A DNA stretch of 64,000 nt, taken from positions 6,040,501-6,104,500 of the forward strand of contig NZ_CP027218.1 in NCBI RefSeq assembly GCF_004124275.1. The letters are read 5' to 3'. The position numbers and the translations under genes were made by a program. The notes below the pieces were generated by a model. The model ran no database searches. It worked only from the letters and a program-made list of their open reading frames with translations, and was not told the origin of the DNA. Positions within the stretch are counted from its first letter, which is position 1, and every line of letters starts with the position of its first letter. Origin of the DNA: Pseudomonas sp. DTU12.3 (lineage in GTDB: Bacteria; Pseudomonadota; Gammaproteobacteria; Pseudomonadales; Pseudomonadaceae). Below are positions 26,623 to 35,013 of the stretch, piece by piece.

Positions 26623-28218
26623 ATGCCCGTACCCGACCCCTTCCGCGAAGGCCTCGCCCGAGGCTGGAAAACCTACAACGGCGCGCAACTGACCGACGAC
26701 CTGACGCTTGAAGCCGATGTCGCCATCATCGGCAGCGGCGCCGGCGGTGGCACTACCGCCGAAATCCTCAGCGCCGCCGGCTTCAAGGTCCTGCTGATCG
26801 AAGAAGGCCCGCTGAAAACCAGCTCCGATTTCAAGATGCTCGAAGACCAGGCCTACAGCAGCCTTTATCAGGAAGGCATCGGCCGCATGAGCAAGGACGG
26901 CGCGATCACCATCCTGCAGGGCCGCGCGGTTGGCGGCACGACGTTGATCAACTGGACATCGAGCTTTCGCACGCCCGAGCCGACGCTCGAGCACTGGGCC
27001 AAAGAACACAACGTCAAAGGTCACAGCGTCGCCGAGATGGCGCCATGGTTCGAGAAAATGGAACAGCGCCTCGGCGTCGCCCCATGGATGGTGCCGCCGA
27101 ACGCCAACAACGACGTGATCCGAAAGGGCTGCGAGCAACTCGGCTACAGCTGGCACGTGATCCCGCGCAACGTGCGCGGCTGCTGGAACCTCGGCTATTG
27201 CGGCATGGGCTGCCCGACCAATGCCAAGCAGTCGATGATGGTGACGACCATTCCGGCCACCCTGGAAAAGGGCGGCGAACTGCTTTATCTGGCACGTGTG
27301 GAAAAACTGCTGATCAGCGGCGACAAGGTTTCCGGCCTGCATTGCGTGGCGATGGATGAACGCTGCGTCGAAACTACCGGGCGCACCATTACCGTCAAGG
27401 CGCGGCATTACGTGCTGGCCGGCGGCGGCATCAACAGCCCGGCGCTGCTGCTGCGTTCCGACGCACCGGACCCGCATAAAAACCTTGGCAAACGCACCTT
27501 TCTGCACCCGGTGAACATGTCCGCGGCGCGATTTGATGAGGTGGTCAATCCGTTTTACGGCGCGCCGCAGTCAATCTACTCGGACCATTTCCAGTGGAAG
27601 GACGGCACCACCGGGCCAATGGCGTTCAAACTCGAAGTACCGCCGCTGCATCCTGCGCTGGCGGCGACTTTGCTTGGCGGTTTTGGCCAGGAGAGCGCGC
27701 AACACATGGGCGACCTGCCGCACACCCACGCGATGCTGGCGTTGCTGCGAGACGGTTTCCACCCGGACAGCAGCGGTGGCGCGGTCGAGTTGCGCGGCGA
27801 CGGTTCGCCGGTGCTCGACTATCAAGTGTCTTCTTACGCCTGGGAGGGTCTGCGTCGGGCCTTTCACGTCATGGCCGAGATCCAGTTTGCCGGCGGCGCG
27901 CAAGCGGTGATGCCGATGCATGCTGACGCCCGTTATGTGAAAACCTTGGCTGAGGCCCGCACGCTGATCGATGGTCTGAGCCTCGAGTTGTACCGCACGC
28001 GGCTCGGCAGCGCCCACGTCATGGGTGGCTGTGCGATGGGCGAAGAGCCGAAAACCGCGGTCACCGACAGCCTCGGCCGTCATCATCAACTGAGTAATCT
28101 GTCGATTCATGACGGCTCGCTGTTTCCCACCAGCATCGGCGCCAACCCGCAGCTGTCGGTGTACGGCCTGACCGCACAACTGGCGACGGCCCTCGTCGAG
28201 AGGCTGAAAACCCCGTGA
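26623..28218 (+). CDS. laoA: GMC family flavin alcohol oxidoreductase LaoA
   Basis: A 531-residue FAD-dependent oxidoreductase. The FAD-binding motif is AIIGSGAGGGTTAEILSAAG at about residues 31-50. Other marks are RAVGGTTLINWT, the cysteine-rich CWNLGYCGMGCPTNAK, and the C-terminal active-site region HVMGGCAMGE and SIGANPQLSVYGL. By synteny with PA0364 it oxidises long-chain alcohols. It has no signal peptide of its own; the Tat partner LaoB could carry it out by co-export, which is inference. Confidence 0.86.
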   Translation: MPVPDPFREGLARGWKTYNGAQLTDDLTLEADVAIIGSGAGGGTTAEILSAAGFKVLLIEEGPLKTSSDFKMLEDQAYSSLYQEGIGRMSKDGAITILQGRAVGGTTLINWTSSFRTPEPTLEHWAKEHNVKGHSVAEMAPWFEKMEQRLGVAPWMVPPNANNDVIRKGCEQLGYSWHVIPRNVRGCWNLGYCGMGCPTNAKQSMMVTTIPATLEKGGELLYLARVEKLLISGDKVSGLHCVAMDERCVETTGRTITVKARHYVLAGGGINSPALLLRSDAPDPHKNLGKRTFLHPVNMSAARFDEVVNPFYGAPQSIYSDHFQWKDGTTGPMAFKLEVPPLHPALAATLLGGFGQESAQHMGDLPHTHAMLALLRDGFHPDSSGGAVELRGDGSPVLDYQVSSYAWEGLRRAFHVMAEIQFAGGAQAVMPMHADARYVKTLAEARTLIDGLSLELYRTRLGSAHVMGGCAMGEEPKTAVTDSLGRHHQLSNLSIHDGSLFPTSIGANPQLSVYGLTAQLATALVERLKTP

Positions 28219-28333
28219 AAACCGTTAATATTCTCATCGTCTATAGTGCTTTCTTACGCAAAAGGCGACTTGGCCGACCGGGACGGCTGCGATACCATCC
28301 GACTCCCCAACGGACTCCCGCCAGGACGACGCG

Positions 28334-28813
28334 ATGAACCGAGTGTTGTACCCAGGTACCTTCGACCCTATTACCAAGGGCCATGGCGATCTGGTCGAAC
28401 GCGCCTCGCGCCTGTTCGATCACGTGATCATTGCGGTCGCCGCCAGCCCGAAGAAGAACCCGCTGTTCCCGCTGGAACAACGGGTCGAACTGGCTCGCGA
28501 GGTGACCAAACACCTGCCGAACGTGGAAGTGGTCGGTTTCTCGACGCTGCTCGCGCATTTTGCCAAAGAGCAGAATGCCAACGTGTTTTTGCGCGGTTTG
28601 CGCGCGGTGTCGGACTTCGAATACGAATTCCAGCTGGCCAACATGAACCGCCAGTTGGCGCCGGACGTCGAGAGCCTGTTTCTCACACCGTCCGAACGTT
28701 ACTCGTTCATTTCTTCGACGCTGGTGCGGGAAATTGCCGCGCTGGGCGGCGATATCAGCAAATTCGTCCACCCCGCCGTGGCCGACGCCCTGACCCTACG
28801 CTTCAAAAAGTAG
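28334..28813 (+). CDS. coaD: Phosphopantetheine adenylyltransferase
   Basis: Catalyses the penultimate step of coenzyme A synthesis, adenylating 4'-phosphopantetheine. It has 159 residues. The nucleotidyltransferase motif is [14 protein letters not shown] with the catalytic histidine, and the second signature is [18 protein letters not shown]. It has its own short upstream region after laoA and is followed by a truncated REP. Confidence 0.97.
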
Positions 28814-28859
28814 GAGCTGCCGCAGGCTGCGATCTTTTGATCTTAAAATGATCGCAGTC
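28810..28859. repeat. Truncated REP (GTAGGAGCTGC family) after coaD
   Basis: One full arm GTAGGAGCTGCCGCAGGCTG and only the GATCGCAG end of the opposite arm. It overlaps the coaD stop codon (28811-28813), so the last codons of coaD and the repeat share bases. Confidence 0.75.
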
Positions 28860-28961
28860 CAGTGCCCTTGATCGCACCCGCGTGCACTGCGCTCGCCAAT
28901 GCGGCACAATTGCGCGCATTGATTTATAGCGCCCGGGCCTGCCGCCCCGGCTGGAGTTAGC

Positions 28962-29213
28962 ATGTCCCTGATCATCACCGACGATTGCATCAACTGCGAC
29001 GTCTGCGAACCCGAGTGCCCAAACGCCGCCATTTCCCAGGGCGAAGAGATCTACGTGATCGACCCGAACCTGTGCACCCAGTGCGTCGGCCACTACGACG
29101 AACCACAATGCCAGCAGGTCTGCCCGGTGGATTGCATTCCACTGGACGAGGCGCATCCGGAGACTGAAGAGCAGTTGATGGAAAAGTACCGCCTGATCAC
29201 CGGCAAGGCCTGA
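28962..29213 (+). CDS. YfhL-type ferredoxin with two [4Fe-4S] clusters
   Basis: An 83-residue ferredoxin. The first cluster motif is CINCDVCEPECPNAAI. The second, CTQCVGHYDEPQCQQVCPVDC, has the extended insertion between its second and third cysteines typical of the YfhL/Alvin ferredoxins, which have very low and split redox potentials. Partner enzymes are unknown. A GGAG ribosome site precedes the ATG. Confidence 0.94.
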   Translation: MSLIITDDCINCDVCEPECPNAAISQGEEIYVIDPNLCTQCVGHYDEPQCQQVCPVDCIPLDEAHPETEEQLMEKYRLITGKA

Positions 29214-29237
29214 ATCTCAAGCGCCCGACCGACCCTC

Positions 29238-29303
29238 TTCGCGAGCAAGCCCGCTCCCACATTTGAAATGCATTCCAATGTGGGAGCGAGCCTGCTCGCG
29301 AAG
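29238..29303. repeat. REP pair (TGTGGGAGCGGGC family)
   Basis: Inverted units TTCGCGAGCAAGCCCGCTCC and TGGGAGCGAGCCTGCTCGCG around a 20-base spacer between the ferredoxin gene and the convergent 29338 gene. Confidence 0.82.
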
Positions 29304-29337
29304 AGGCCATCAGCACCACTGAAAATTCTGAATCAGC

Positions 29338-29661
29338 TCACTCGCGCTGCTCAAACCCCTCCCCAATACATCCCAGGCACCGCACAAACGCCGCCTTCGC
29401 CGGATCAACCACCAACGCCTGCCCCGCATCGCCAATCCCGCCACCCAGTGCGGTAAACGGCAATGACACGACAAACGCCGCCGTACCGATCACCGTTGCC
29501 ACCACCAATAACGGTCGGGCAATCAGCAAATCGCCGATCATGGCGTAGGCCGGGGGATTCTGGATGGCATAACGAGGATCGCCGCTGCCGCCTTCCGTGG
29601 CCTGAACGGCCAGACTGGAACACAGCAACAGCGTCACCAAGAGAACTTGCAGGCATTTCAT
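29338..29661 (-). CDS. Small exported hypothetical protein
   Basis: A 107-residue protein with a signal peptide (MKCLQVLLVTLLLCSSLAVQA) and one further hydrophobic segment (RPLLVVATVIGTAAFVVSLP). A conserved-looking C-terminus contains two cysteines (FVRCLGCIGEGFE). Close relatives occur throughout Pseudomonas and are sometimes labelled multidrug transporter, which its size does not support. It lies downstream of mutM on the same strand. Function is unknown. Confidence 0.7.
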   Translation of the reverse strand: MKCLQVLLVTLLLCSSLAVQATEGGSGDPRYAIQNPPAYAMIGDLLIARPLLVVATVIGTAAFVVSLPFTALGGGIGDAGQALVVDPAKAAFVRCLGCIGEGFEQRE

Positions 29662-29730
29662 GGCACGATCCTTCGGGCTGAACAGTGAGACAACTCACTA
29701 TAGACCGTAGGACTTTTTCAGCTTTTTGCC

Positions 29731-30543
29731 TCAGCTCTGGCAGCGCGGGCAGAACACACTGGCGCGCTGCCCCAGCTTCACTTCGCGCAGCCCGGTGCCG
29801 CAGACCTTGCAGTGTTCACCACCACGGCCATAGACGAACAGCTCTTGCTGGAAATAGCCTGGCTGCCCGTCGCCACCGATGAAATCACGCAACGTGGTAC
29901 CGCCGCGCTCAATGGCAGCGGCAAGGATGCGTTTGATCTCAATGGCCAGCTTCAGATAACGCGCCCGGGAGATGCCTCCGGCCTCGCGACGCGGATCAAT
30001 CCCGGCAGCGAACAGCGCTTCGGTCGCGTAGATATTGCCAACACCGACTACCACCGCGTTGTCCATGATGAACGGCTTCACCGCCATCGACCGCCCGCGC
30101 GACAGCTGGAATAAACGTTCGCCATCGAACAGATCGGTCAATGGCTCCGGCCCGAGACGAATCAGCAATTCGTGATTGAGCGGATCGGTACTCCACAACA
30201 TCGCACCGAAACGTCGCGGATCGGTGTAGCGCAGCGCCAGACCCGATTCCAGTTCGATATCGACATGCTCATGCTTCAACGCCGGCAGCCCGACCTCGAC
30301 CAGACGCAAATTGCCCGACATGCCCAAATGGCTGATCAGCGTGCCGACTTCGGCATTGATCAGCAGATACTTGGCCCGACGCTCGACCAACACGATGCGC
30401 TGCCCGGACAGACGCACATCGAGGTCTTCGGGGATCGGCCAGCGCAAGCGCCGATCGCGCACAATCACCCGGCTGACCCGCTGGCCTTCCAGATGCGGGG
30501 CTATGCCGCGGCGGGTGGTTTCGACTTCCGGCAATTCAGGCAT
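29731..30543 (-). CDS. mutM: Formamidopyrimidine-DNA glycosylase
   Basis: Excises 8-oxoguanine and formamidopyrimidines and nicks the abasic site. The N-terminal catalytic Pro-Glu is present (MPELPEVETTRRG). It has 270 residues, with an H2TH DNA-binding region (NIYATEALFAAGIDPRR) and a C-terminal zinc finger (CKVCGTGLREV...FCPRCQ). It is downstream of the HDOD gene on the same strand with a 12-bp gap. Confidence 0.97.
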   Translation of the reverse strand: MPELPEVETTRRGIAPHLEGQRVSRVIVRDRRLRWPIPEDLDVRLSGQRIVLVERRAKYLLINAEVGTLISHLGMSGNLRLVEVGLPALKHEHVDIELESGLALRYTDPRRFGAMLWSTDPLNHELLIRLGPEPLTDLFDGERLFQLSRGRSMAVKPFIMDNAVVVGVGNIYATEALFAAGIDPRREAGGISRARYLKLAIEIKRILAAAIERGGTTLRDFIGGDGQPGYFQQELFVYGRGGEHCKVCGTGLREVKLGQRASVFCPRCQS

Positions 30544-30555
30544 GGTGTTCTCGAA

Positions 30556-31422
30556 TCAATGCGCGCCGAGGTCGCGGATCGTTTGTTTGAGGGTTTCGAA
30601 GTCGTAATCCGACAGCCCTACGTAATCGAGTACCAGTGGCCCGACAGCGTTCCATTCAAAATCTTCGGTCTGATTGCCCAGCACTCGATAGGACGCGCAA
30701 ATGTGCTCGGCCATCTTCAGGATCGCCAGCAGGTTTTTCAGCTGACTGTTGCGCGATGATTCATCGCTGAAAATCGCCAACGCATTGTGGTGATTGGCAA
30801 TCGCGGCGCTGACGTGTTCCGGCAGACGCCAGGATTTGGCGGTGTAGTAACCGACTACCGCATGGTTGGTATTGAACTCGCTGTTTTCAGTGTCGACCAC
30901 GCGACATTCAGCGCTGGCATTGGCGTAAGCCTTTTCCAGCACCGACATGTAATTGGGGAAACGCTGCAGCATCAACGGCACGCCGCAATCGTGGAACAGG
31001 CCCAAGGCATAAGCCTCGTCACCGGCCTGGGTACCGATGCGCTTGGCCAGGGTCAGGCAAGTCATCGCCACGTCCTGGGCCGTGTCCCAGAACCGGTTGA
31101 GGGTGACGATAGTGTCGTCGTTCATCTCGCCCTTGATCGACTGCGCATTGATCAGGTTGATGATCGAACGGCTGCCCAACAGGTTCACCGCACGCTGGAT
31201 CGAGGTGATCTTGTTGCTCAAGCCGTAGTATGGCGAGTTGACGATTTTCAGCAGCGAGCCGGACAAGCCAGGATCCTGGGCGATCAGCTTGGCGATCACC
31301 TCCAGGTCCGGGTCGGGCATGTACTGCTCCATTTGCAGATCCACCATGATCTGCGGTTGCGCGGGCACACTGATGCCTTGCAGCGATTGTTGAATCTGTT
31401 CGGTGGTCAGCTCTTGGGACAT
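30556..31422 (-). CDS. HDOD domain protein
   Basis: A 288-residue protein consisting of one HDOD domain (PQIMVDLQMEQ, LIAQDPGLSGSLLKIVNSPYYG, FHDCGVPLML, VGYYTAKSWRLPEHVSAAIANHH). HDOD proteins resemble HD phosphohydrolases but usually lack the full metal site and act in signalling. No GGDEF or kinase domain is attached. It is followed by mutM. Partners cannot be named from sequence. Confidence 0.9.
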   Translation of the reverse strand: MSQELTTEQIQQSLQGISVPAQPQIMVDLQMEQYMPDPDLEVIAKLIAQDPGLSGSLLKIVNSPYYGLSNKITSIQRAVNLLGSRSIINLINAQSIKGEMNDDTIVTLNRFWDTAQDVAMTCLTLAKRIGTQAGDEAYALGLFHDCGVPLMLQRFPNYMSVLEKAYANASAECRVVDTENSEFNTNHAVVGYYTAKSWRLPEHVSAAIANHHNALAIFSDESSRNSQLKNLLAILKMAEHICASYRVLGNQTEDFEWNAVGPLVLDYVGLSDYDFETLKQTIRDLGAH

Positions 31423-31595
31423 AAGTACACACTCTGGGACAGGCGGCGATTCTAACCCCGGAAACTGCAGGGCGACACACCGATGGGCATATCGGAGGAA
31501 CTTTCATTCAAGCCCAGGCTTCGGATTTTGTAAGGCGCAACGGCCAGTTTCTGTCCGCTGAGCCAGCAAATCCCCACAGACTCAGGAGCTTATCG

Positions 31596-32135
31596 ATGGC
31601 CACCTCACTTAATGGCAAGCGCGTCGCTTTTTTGGTAACCGATGGTTTCGAACAGGTTGAATTGACAGGTCCCAAGCAGGCGCTGGAGCAGGCTGGCGCG
31701 CAGGTCGACATCCTCTCGTCCGAGGCCGGCAAGGTCAAAGGCTGGAACCACGACAAACCGGCCGACGACTTCAAGGTCGACCAGACTTTCCAGGCCGCCA
31801 GCATTGAACAGTACGACGCTGTGGTGCTGCCGGGCGGCGTGCAGAACTCCGATACCATTCGCATCGATCAGGATGCACAGCATCTGGTCAAGACCGGCGC
31901 GTCTGCCGGCAAGCCGATTGCAGTGATCTGCCATGGCAGTTGGTTGCTGATCTCGTCAGGGCTGGTCAACGGCAAAACCATGACCAGCTATAAAACCGTC
32001 AAGGATGATCTGGTGAACGCCGGCGCGCACTGGGTGGATAAGGAAGTGGTCAAGGATGGCAACCTGATCAGCAGCCGGCAGCCGGATGATATTCCGGCGT
32101 TCAGCAAAGCGCTGATCGATACACTGTCTGCCTAG
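31596..32135 (+). CDS. DJ-1/PfpI family protein
   Basis: A 179-residue class I glutamine-amidotransferase-like protein with the nucleophile-elbow cysteine in AVICHGSWLLIS and a conserved glutamate in the VTDGFEQVELTGP N-terminal segment. This pattern is typical of PfpI/YhbO proteins, variously described as proteases, deglycases or general stress proteins. It stands alone and is divergent from the HDOD gene. Confidence 0.9.
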   Translation: MATSLNGKRVAFLVTDGFEQVELTGPKQALEQAGAQVDILSSEAGKVKGWNHDKPADDFKVDQTFQAASIEQYDAVVLPGGVQNSDTIRIDQDAQHLVKTGASAGKPIAVICHGSWLLISSGLVNGKTMTSYKTVKDDLVNAGAHWVDKEVVKDGNLISSRQPDDIPAFSKALIDTLSA

Positions 32136-32148
32136 CTTTCAAGGCTGT

Positions 32149-32216
32149 CTTCGCGAGCAAGCCCGCTCCCACATGGGAATGCATTTCAAATGTGGGAGCG
32201 GGCTTGCTCGCGAAGA
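32149..32216. repeat. REP pair (TGTGGGAGCGGGC family)
   Basis: Near-perfect palindrome (TTCGCGAGCAAGCCCGCTCC ... complement) between the PfpI-like gene and the methyltransferase gene. Confidence 0.87.
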
Positions 32217-32298
32217 GGCCGTCAGCGTTTCATCGCACGCCAAACCCGACACCACACTCAACACGCTATACTCCCGCTCTTTTTTCCGGAGCGACGTC

Positions 32299-33495
32299 AT
32301 GTCCCTGCCAAGCCTGCGCCTCAAAGCCAATGCCGACCGTCGCCTGCGCAACGGCCACTTGTGGGTCTACAGCAACGAAATCGATGTAGCCGCCACCCCG
32401 TTGCACGGCTTCAAGGCCGGCGATCAGGCGATTCTCGAAGCCGCCGGCGGCAAGACCCTGGGCATCGTGGCGATGAGCCCGAACAACCTGATCTGCGCCC
32501 GTCTGGTGTCGCGCGACATCAAACTGCCGCTGGACAAATCCCTGCTGGTGCATCGCCTCAACGTCGCCTTGTCGCTGCGCGAGCGTCTGTTCGACAAGCC
32601 GTTCTATCGCCTGGTCTACGGTGATTCCGACCTGTTGCCAGGCCTGGTCGTCGACCGTTTCGGTGACATCCTCGTCGTGCAGATCGCTTCCGCGACCATG
32701 GAAGCACACAAGGATGACGTCATCGCAGCACTGACCCAAGTGCTCAAGCCAAGCGGCATTCTGTTCAAGAATGACTCCGCCGCGCGTGACGCAGAAGGCC
32801 TCAACCGCTACGTCGAAACCGTGTTCGGCCTCGTGCCGGAGTGGGTTGCGCTGGAAGAGAACGGCGTGAAGTTCGAAGCACCGGTCATCCAAGGCCAGAA
32901 AACCGGCTGGTTCTACGACCACCGCATGAACCGCGCACGCCTGGCGCCTTACGCCAAAGGCAAACGCGTCCTTGACCTCTATAGCTACATCGGTGGCTGG
33001 GGTGTGCAGGCAGCGGCATTCGGCGCCAGCGAAGTGTTCTGCGTCGACGCTTCGGCCTTCGCCCTCGACGGCGTCGAGCGTAACGCGGCACTGAACGGTT
33101 TCGCCGACAAGATGACCTGCATCGAAGGTGACGTCTTCGAAGCCTTGAAAGAGCTGAAAGCCAGCGAAGAGCGCTTCGACGTGATCGTTGCCGATCCTCC
33201 GGCGTTCATCAAACGCAAGAAGGACATGAAAAACGGCGAAGGCGCCTACCGCCGCCTGAACGAGCAAGCCATGCGCCTGCTCAACAAGGACGGCATTCTG
33301 GTCAGCGCTTCGTGCTCGATGCACCTGCCGGAAGACGACCTGCAGAACATCCTGCTGACCAGCGCCCGTCACCTGGATCGCAACATCCAGATGCTCGAGC
33401 GCGGCGGTCAGGGCCCGGATCACCCGGTGCACCCGGCCATCGCCGAAACCCGCTATATCAAGAGCATCACCTGCCGTCTGCTGCCTAACAGCTGA
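32299..33495 (+). CDS. RlmI-like 23S rRNA (cytosine-C5) methyltransferase
   Basis: A 398-residue SAM-dependent methyltransferase, close in length and architecture to RlmI: an N-terminal PUA domain (LRLKANADRRLRNGHLWVYS), a middle domain, and a Rossmann domain (LDLYSYIGGWGVQAAAFGA) with DPPAFIKRKKDM and the catalytic cysteine region SASCSMHL. It likely forms m5C in 23S rRNA. The ATG at 32299 is preceded by GGAG and gives the family length; a longer in-frame reading crosses the REP and is rejected. Confidence 0.9.
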   Translation: MSLPSLRLKANADRRLRNGHLWVYSNEIDVAATPLHGFKAGDQAILEAAGGKTLGIVAMSPNNLICARLVSRDIKLPLDKSLLVHRLNVALSLRERLFDKPFYRLVYGDSDLLPGLVVDRFGDILVVQIASATMEAHKDDVIAALTQVLKPSGILFKNDSAARDAEGLNRYVETVFGLVPEWVALEENGVKFEAPVIQGQKTGWFYDHRMNRARLAPYAKGKRVLDLYSYIGGWGVQAAAFGASEVFCVDASAFALDGVERNAALNGFADKMTCIEGDVFEALKELKASEERFDVIVADPPAFIKRKKDMKNGEGAYRRLNEQAMRLLNKDGILVSASCSMHLPEDDLQNILLTSARHLDRNIQMLERGGQGPDHPVHPAIAETRYIKSITCRLLPNS

Positions 33496-33505
33496 TCGGC
33501 CTGAA

Positions 33506-33531
33506 AGCGCGGAGCCCACGGGCTCCCCGCT
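33506..33531 (+). terminator. Possible terminator hairpin after the RlmI-like gene
   Basis: Stem of GGAGCCC pairing with GGGCTCC plus outer AGCG/CGCT pairs, 11 bases after the stop codon. It lacks a long T-run, so termination may be weak or factor-assisted. Confidence 0.45.
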
Positions 33532-33715
33532 TGCCTTCAGGCGGTGCAATGCCGTCGACAGTACCCTTCAGACTTTCAACTCCTACAAATAACTTCCTGT
33601 GACCTTGCAGGAAATTTCCGCGCATCTTAAATCCAACGATATATAACTTACAAAGTTTGCGTCTTGACGCGATGACTCCGACAACATTACTGGATTTTTC
33701 CTACTTAATATCTGC

Positions 33716-33743
33716 TTGCCAATAATCAATTACAAACTATGAT
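33716..33743 (+). promoter_or_regulatory. Sigma70-like promoter of the peptide cassette
   Basis: TTGCCA (33716-33721) and TATGAT (33738-33743) are spaced by 16 bases in an AT-rich stretch that contrasts with the GC-rich flanks. Two short inverted repeats follow before the ribosome site: CCAC-GAG-GTGG, and ATCAA-TC-TTGAT near 33768-33779. They may be operator elements. The rest of the 300-base gap (33496-33795) shows no gene. Confidence 0.6.
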
Positions 33744-33795
33744 TAAGTTGTCACCACGAGGTGGCATCAATCTTGATGAACAAGGAGTTCACACT

Positions 33796-33867
33796 ATGAA
33801 AGCAATTACTCTGGAAACCAACAAAATCGCAAACCTGGCTTTTCTCGTTGCACCTAAAGCCCGATAA
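33796..33867 (+). CDS. Short peptide gene, candidate precursor of a modified peptide
   Basis: A 23-codon open frame beginning MKAITLETNK and ending FLVAPKAR. It has an ideal ribosome site (AAGGAG at 33782-33787, 8 bases before ATG), a sigma70-like promoter about 50 bases upstream, and sits 72 bases ahead of three overlapping genes for a SagB-type dehydrogenase, a diiron oxygenase and an exporter. Such a setting is typical of RiPP precursors. The peptide has no Cys or Ser, only two Thr, two Asn and three Lys, so classical azoline formation is unlikely. It could instead be a regulatory leader peptide. It resembles no precursor I recognise. Confidence 0.65.
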   Translation: MKAITLETNKIANLAFLVAPKAR

Positions 33868-33875
33868 GTAAGTCA

Positions 33876-33907
33876 GGACGCCGGGGAGTGCCGGCACCCC
33901 AGCGTCC
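33876..33907 (+). promoter_or_regulatory. Hairpin between peptide gene and modification genes
   Basis: GGACGC-C-GGGG pairs with CCCC-A-GCGTCC, ten base pairs with one internal mismatch and a ten-base loop, starting 8 bases after the peptide stop codon. It has no T-run. It would suit a read-through attenuator or mRNA stabiliser that keeps peptide message above enzyme message. Confidence 0.65.
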
Positions 33908-33939
33908 TTCCGACACTATTCCAGAGCGAAGCGTTGATC

Positions 33940-35013
33940 ATGCACATCAATCCGTACCTATTCATATTGCCGCGCACACCCGGACTGATAGTCTGGAACT
34001 ACAAAGACCACGTTCAACACGAACTTGATCTTGGCTACGCAACTCGCCTTGCCAAACTTATATCAAACCCGAACGCATTTGATAACTTCAACATAATAGA
34101 CACGCAACTTCTGAATGCAGGAATACTGACCACTTCAAAAATAGACAGCCCAACATGGGGATGGGATGAACTGTCGAAGATTTACCATATCGGTACGCAA
34201 AATATCCCTTGCGAACACCCCCCACAGAATATCCAGGAGTGGTCCAGTCAATACCTGAGCCATTGCAACGAAGTACTGAGCAAACCCTGTCCCGAAGATG
34301 AACGCCCTACGCTGGCCGCCGATCAACGCATCGCGTTGCCCGCTCCCGGCGTGCTGACCGATACCCGACTCGGCAGCGTACTGTTGCAGCGTAAAACCTG
34401 CCGATCCTATACCGGTGAAGCGATCACTCTGAATGACCTCGCCACCCTGCTCTACCTTTCCCTGGGCTTTCTGCACGAACGTGAACATGACCGCGACGAC
34501 AACATTGCCCACGGTCTCGATGCACGTCGCAGCAGTCCTTCGGGCGGTGGCCTGAATGCCTGTGAGGGTTTTGTCCTGGCACAGAACGTCAGCGGTCTTG
34601 AGCCCGGCATCTACGCCTATCACCCTGCGGAACACTGCCTGAGCCTGATCAACCCGCTGCCTGAAGCGGCGCTGGGTCATCTGCTCGGCGGTCAGCATTT
34701 CATCAACAACCTGCCGCTGGGACTGTTCATCACCGCACGATTCGACAAGCTCTGGTGGAAATACGAACACTCGCGCGCCTACCGCATGGCGTTCGTCGAA
34801 GCGGGTCACCTCTCGCAATCGTTTCAATTGGTTGCCACTGCACTGGGCTTTGGCACCTGGCTGACCGGCGCCTTTGCTGATGAGCAGGTCGAGACACTGC
34901 TGAGGATTGCCGGCAGCGCGGAACAACCACTGTTCTTCGTCGGCTGCGGCGCCAGTGATGGTCAGGCCATGTGTGAGGAAATCCAGGCTCTGTTGCAGGA
35001 GGCCAGCACATGA
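33940..35013 (+). CDS. SagB/ThcOx-type FMN dehydrogenase
   Basis: A 357-residue nitroreductase-fold protein of the SagB peptide-dehydrogenase group. Residues 151-157 (RKTCRSY), 199-209 (SPSGGGLNACE), 222-228 (PGIYAYH) and 274-290 (KYEHSRAYRMAFVEAGH) are the SagB signatures for FMN and substrate binding. The first 130 residues are a separate domain whose hydrophobic pattern (LIVWNYKDH, LLNAGILTTSK) resembles the winged-helix region of SagB proteins that contact peptide leaders; that is inference. ATG 33940 is preferred, with a TTG two codons upstream. Base composition at its 5' end is more AT-rich than its neighbours. It overlaps the next gene by 4 bp. Known relatives oxidise azolines, but no YcaO is encoded here. 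Confidence 0.88.
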   Translation: MHINPYLFILPRTPGLIVWNYKDHVQHELDLGYATRLAKLISNPNAFDNFNIIDTQLLNAGILTTSKIDSPTWGWDELSKIYHIGTQNIPCEHPPQNIQEWSSQYLSHCNEVLSKPCPEDERPTLAADQRIALPAPGVLTDTRLGSVLLQRKTCRSYTGEAITLNDLATLLYLSLGFLHEREHDRDDNIAHGLDARRSSPSGGGLNACEGFVLAQNVSGLEPGIYAYHPAEHCLSLINPLPEAALGHLLGGQHFINNLPLGLFITARFDKLWWKYEHSRAYRMAFVEAGHLSQSFQLVATALGFGTWLTGAFADEQVETLLRIAGSAEQPLFFVGCGASDGQAMCEEIQALLQEAST

